DNA from: Gemmatimonas sp.
GTDB lineage: Bacteria > Gemmatimonadota > Gemmatimonadetes > Longimicrobiales > Longimicrobiaceae
Direction: 5' to 3'
Length of the DNA stretch: 64,000 nucleotides
Assembly (NCBI GenBank): GCA_009380025.1
Contig: WHSP01000004.1
Location: 1 to 64,000 of the forward strand
Both the position numbers and the translations under genes were made by a program. This document shows, in pieces, positions 61,903 through 64,000 of this stretch (position 1 is the stretch's first letter; the number at the start of each line of letters is the position of its first letter). The notes beneath the pieces are model-generated. The model was not told the origin of the DNA, ran no database searches, and was given only the letters and a program-made list of their open reading frames with translations.

Positions 61903-62163
61903 ATGGCGATCGATCGTGACGCAGTCATCAAACAGTATCAACTCCACGAGAACGACCGTGGCTCCGCCAGGGTCCAGGTAGCCCTACTCACGGCGCGAAT
62001 CAACCACCTCACCGAACACTTCCGAAGCCATCACAAGGACCATCACTCCCGTCACGGCCTGCTGAAGATGGTGGGACAGCGACGGCGGCTCCTGGACTAC
62101 GTTCGGAAGACCGATCTCGAGCAGTATCGGAAGCTCATCGCGGACCTCGGGTTGCGTCACTGA
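61903..62163 (+). CDS. rpsO: 30S ribosomal protein S15
   Basis: 86 residues. It contains [29 protein letters not shown] and [21 protein letters not shown], the classical S15 helices that bind the 16S central junction. It starts 98 bp after ribF and precedes pnp, a nearly universal pair. Confidence 0.97.
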   Translation: MAIDRDAVIKQYQLHENDRGSARVQVALLTARINHLTEHFRSHHKDHHSRHGLLKMVGQRRRLLDYVRKTDLEQYRKLIADLGLRH

Positions 62164-62466
62164 ACGGCAGGTGGTGGGGCAGAGGGAAGAGGGGATAGCC
62201 TGCGACTGTTCCAGGATTTGAGCCTGAGGCTCGGAGTACGCATCCGTACGATCGGAACGATGAGGGGAACGGGACGCCCGCCATGTACCATAGACGCTGG
62301 CTGGTCACCGTTCTGTCTCCCGGTTTTTTCGTAGCAGTTCGAGCGCCGCACGGCATACGCTGTGCGGCGTTTTTCACGCTTCGTCGGAAGGGGCAGCCGG
62401 TCGCGCGTGGGGATCCGGATGCCGAGAAAATGACACCCCCACAACGCAGAAAGCGGAAAAGCGGAA
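62164..62466. other. rpsO-pnp intergenic region
   Basis: 303 bp with no gene. It contains the terminator at 62344-62375 and, before it, a CCGGTTTTTTCG run at about 62330. I could not identify a pnp promoter; one should lie downstream of the terminator, or pnp is expressed by read-through. Confidence 0.5.
62344..62375 (+). terminator. Intrinsic terminator between rpsO and pnp
   Basis: Perfect 8-bp stem CGCCGCAC (62344-62351) / GTGCGGCG (62362-62369), 10-base loop, then TTTTTC. Strong rho-independent signal separating rpsO from pnp, as seen in other bacteria. Confidence 0.85.
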
Positions 62467-64000
62467 ATGGTGAGAATCGAGAGGAATTTCGCAGGCCGGC
62501 CGTTGGTCTTCGAATCGGGAAAGATGGCACGTCAGGCGGACGGGTCGTGCACGATTCAGTTCGGTGAGACGAAAGTGATCTGCACGGCGGTTGCGCAGGA
62601 CAACCCGACGCAGCTCCCCTTCTTCCCGCTGACGATCGAGTATCGGGAGCGGACCTATGCGGCGGGCAAGATCCCTGGTGGCTACATCAAGCGGGAGGGA
62701 CGGCCGTCCGACAAGGAGATACTGTCGGCGCGCCTGGTGGATCGACCGCTTCGACCGCTCTTCCCGAATGGGTTTTTGCACGAGACGCAGGTCATCGTCT
62801 ACGTCGTTTCGGCCGATCAGGAGAACGATGCGGACGTGTTGGCGATCACGGGGGCATCGCTCGCGCTGAACATGAGTCGAATTCCGTTTGGGTATCCGGT
62901 TGCGGCGGTTCGGATCGGGAGGATCCAGGGGCAGTGGGTCCTGAACCCGACGTTCCAGCAGCTCGACTACTCGGATGTCGACATTGTGGTTGCGGGAACG
63001 GAGAAGGCGATCCTGATGGTGGAAGGTGGGGCGCTGGAGATCCCGGAGGAGACGATTGCGGAGGGGCTGTTGATCGCGCACGAGGGGATCCGCGAGCTCA
63101 TCGGGATGCAGAAAGAAGTGCTGGCGGAGCTCGAAGCGCCCACGGAAATGGAGTGGACGCCGAAGAGGACCGAGCCGAGCTTCGCCGATCGGGTGATTCA
63201 GGCGGCCGCCAAGCGGGTCGGCGACGCTCTTCGTGTGGCGGGCAAGGCCGAGCGGAGCCAGGCGATGGCGCTGGTGCGGAGCGACATCGCGGCCGAGTTC
63301 GAGGCGGAGGCGGAGGAGCATGGGTACGACGTCTCGGGAATCCTGAAGGAGACCGAGAAGCGCGAGATGCGCGAGATGATCCTGAGCGAGGGCGTTCGAA
63401 CGGACGGACGGGGACTCGACGAGGTACGGGAGATCTCGATCGAGCTTGGACTGCTTCCGCGCGCCCACGGTTCGGCGCTCTTTACCCGCGGACAGACGCA
63501 GTCGCTGGGGGTCGTGACGCTGGGGACTCCGCAGGACGAACAGCGGGTGGAGACGGTCGACTTCGCGACGGAGCAGAGCAAGAGCTTTATGCTCCACTAC
63601 AACTTTCCGCCGTTCTCGACCGGCGAGGCGAAGCCGATCCGTGGGACCAGCCGTCGCGAGATCGGACACGGGGCGCTGGCTGAACGCGCCCTGGCCGCGG
63701 TTCTTCCGGCCTATGAGGACTTCCCCTATACGATTCGAATCGTCTCGGACATCCTGGAGTCCAACGGCAGCTCGTCGATGGCGACCGTCTGCTCCGGATC
63801 CCTCGCGATGATGGAGGCGGGGGTGCCGTTACGCGCTGCGTGTGCTGGCGTCGCCATGGGCCTGATCAAGGAAGAAGACCGAGTCGCGGTGCTCACCGAC
63901 ATTCTCGGTCTCGAGGATGCTCTGGGGGATATGGACTTCAAGGTCGCGGGGACACGGGCGGGCGTCACCTCGATCCAGATGGACATCAAGATCGAGGGCC
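62467..64000 (+). CDS. pnp: Polyribonucleotide nucleotidyltransferase, 3' end cut by window
   Basis: The open frame starts at the ATG 62467 and runs through the right edge (511 codons visible of about 700). It begins VRIERNFAGRPLVFESGKMARQADGSC and continues with ETKVICTAVA, FFPLTIEYRERTYAAGKIPGGYIKREG, SARLVDRPLRPLFPNGF and, in the second RNase PH domain, GRGLDEVREISIELGLLPRAHGSALF, FPPFSTGEAKPIRGTSRREIGHGALAERAL and SDILESNGSSSMA. It degrades RNA 3'-5' with phosphate as attacker, as a trimer and in degradosomes. The KH and S1 domains would lie beyond the window. Confidence 0.95.
   Translation, partial: MVRIERNFAGRPLVFESGKMARQADGSCTIQFGETKVICTAVAQDNPTQLPFFPLTIEYRERTYAAGKIPGGYIKREGRPSDKEILSARLVDRPLRPLFPNGFLHETQVIVYVVSADQENDADVLAITGASLALNMSRIPFGYPVAAVRIGRIQGQWVLNPTFQQLDYSDVDIVVAGTEKAILMVEGGALEIPEETIAEGLLIAHEGIRELIGMQKEVLAELEAPTEMEWTPKRTEPSFADRVIQAAAKRVGDALRVAGKAERSQAMALVRSDIAAEFEAEAEEHGYDVSGILKETEKREMREMILSEGVRTDGRGLDEVREISIELGLLPRAHGSALFTRGQTQSLGVVTLGTPQDEQRVETVDFATEQSKSFMLHYNFPPFSTGEAKPIRGTSRREIGHGALAERALAAVLPAYEDFPYTIRIVSDILESNGSSSMATVCSGSLAMMEAGVPLRAACAGVAMGLIKEEDRVAVLTDILGLEDALGDMDFKVAGTRAGVTSIQMDIKIEG

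Overview
This 64 kb window is a high-GC bacterial chromosome segment with dense, mostly housekeeping gene content. Several features together point to the Gemmatimonadota or a close relative: a BshB1-type bacillithiol deacetylase, a short RpoD-like sigma factor, the alternative (non-E. coli) GlmU family, a short EF-Ts, and a distinctive TPR protein beside a tiny exported peptide. The phylum call is an inference from gene families; no rRNA gene is present to confirm it. I found no tRNA, rRNA, CRISPR array, transposase or prophage.

Layout. 1-8.3 kb (minus strand): bacillithiol deacetylase, a MacAB-like efflux cassette (adaptor, ATPase, two FtsX-type permeases), a Yip1-like membrane protein, a secreted protein and a creatininase-fold protein with a damaged metal site. 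8.3-17.9 kb: a 1386-residue NtrY-like sensor kinase, a secreted lectin-like protein, a HupE/UreJ-like membrane protein, an NHL beta-propeller protein and ComM. 17.9-20.3 kb: the accessory-looking spot, with an AraC-like regulator, a 43-residue lipopeptide and a convergent TPR protein. 20.6-26.2 kb: cysteine-desulfurase-like enzyme, membrane-anchored protein, NtrC-type regulator, aldehyde dehydrogenase and signal peptidase I.

26.2-35.8 kb carries the sigma factor and the translation and envelope run rplM-rpsI-rpsB-tsf-pyrH-frr-cdsA-dxr-rseP, then a DksA/TraR-like gene with its own promoter and a terminator hairpin in the leader. 35.9-40 kb (minus): a tight operon of roadblock protein, receiver protein, mannose-1-phosphate guanylyltransferase and GlmU-like enzyme, followed by a WalJ-like hydrolase. 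40-49 kb: lipoprotein, serS, a HAMP-less sensor kinase, UvrD/PcrA helicase and gatCAB. 49-53.7 kb: phospholipase-C-like protein, YtxH protein and P-II-like protein (minus), then murA (Asp in place of the catalytic Cys), a phasin-like protein and a YfiH/laccase-domain protein. 53.7-64 kb: the rimP-nusA-L7Ae-infB-DUF503-rbfA-truB-ribF-rpsO-pnp operon, with a promoter and attenuator-like hairpin in front; pnp runs off the right edge.

Two families of intergenic repeats are scattered through these operons. One is a MITE-like element of about 130-155 bp (five copies or remnants), which in one case sits between the rimP leader hairpin and the rimP start codon. The other is an about 80-bp palindromic REP-like element (three copies). 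The points most worth a second look are the lipopeptide/TPR/HTH locus, the MITE-like family, the rimP and dksA leaders, the Asp-type MurA and the degenerate creatininase.
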